Part shown: positions 13,394 to 13,448 of the stretch, one piece after another
How the letters are laid out: every line of letters starts with the position of its first letter
How positions within the stretch are numbered: the stretch's first letter is position 1
Origin: JAUILA01 sp964563925
GTDB lineage: Bacteria; Bacteroidota; Bacteroidia; Cytophagales; Cyclobacteriaceae
NCBI GenBank assembly: GCA_964563925.1
Contig: CAZLZD010000080.1
Span: 1-13,448, forward strand
Direction: 5' to 3'
Length of the DNA stretch: 13,448 nt
Translations under genes and position numbers: made by a program
Notes under the pieces: model-generated
What the model was told of the DNA's origin: nothing
What the model saw: only the letters and a program-made list of their open reading frames with translations
Database searches by the model: none

Positions 13394-13448
13394 AGGTCCC
13401 GGCTGGACTCCGTGTTTCCACGGTATCTATTATCCCCGTCATCCTGAT
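13394..13448. repeat. Second, rearranged and truncated copy of the palindromic repeat modules
   Basis: GGTCCCGGCTGGACTCCGTG (13395-13414) plus one preceding base is identical to 6762-6782. CCGTCATCCTGAT (13436-13448) is identical to 6658-6670. The module order is reversed relative to the first copy, and the right arm of the first hairpin is shortened: CCGTG (13410-13414) pairs with CACGG (13419-13423) and then diverges. The element runs off the window. It follows directly after the L,D-transpeptidase gene, so its small hairpin may also act at the transcript end. Confidence 0.7.

Overview
The window looks like chromosomal DNA of a Bacteroidota bacterium, probably Cytophagales-like; the genus cannot be told from this sequence. 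Reasons: several starts are preceded by the Bacteroidota-type -7 promoter element TAnnTTTG rather than by strong Shine-Dalgarno sites. The protein set (DUF4920 lipoprotein, YkuD_2-type L,D-transpeptidase lipoprotein, membrane-anchored penicillin-acylase-family enzyme, DUF1206 protein) also fits that phylum. No rRNA, tRNA, CRISPR, transposase or phage gene was seen.

Left half (1-5369, all on the minus strand, read right to left): a surface-glycan locus. The order of transcription is kdsC (Kdo-8-phosphate phosphatase), a GT29 sialyltransferase-like glycosyltransferase, a GT4 glycosyltransferase, kdsA (Kdo-8-phosphate synthase), a PAPS-type sulfotransferase, and an MBOAT O-acyltransferase cut by the window edge. 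Genes touch, overlap or are separated by short gaps, and kdsC, the GT29 gene and kdsA each have a plausible -7 element. The set can make free Kdo, transfer sugars and then decorate the product with sulfate and acyl groups. kdsB, kdsD and a classical WaaA are not in the window. The most interesting point is the bacterial GT29 enzyme lying between the two Kdo-synthesis genes, which suggests a CMP-Kdo (or CMP-sialic-acid-like) transferase.

Middle (5490-9788): a minus-strand right-handed beta-helix protein, then a 385-bp divergent intergenic region holding a composite palindromic repeat. After it comes a plus-strand penicillin acylase / Ntn-hydrolase gene translationally coupled (ATGA) to a small four-helix membrane protein. 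A hexanucleotide microsatellite and two hairpins fill the gap to the next, convergent gene.

Right (9966-13448): a minus-strand DUF4920 lipoprotein diverges from a tight plus-strand operon of DUF1206 membrane protein, AI-2E/PerM-family transporter and L,D-transpeptidase-like lipoprotein. The window ends in a second, rearranged copy of the palindromic repeat modules seen at 6659-6847.
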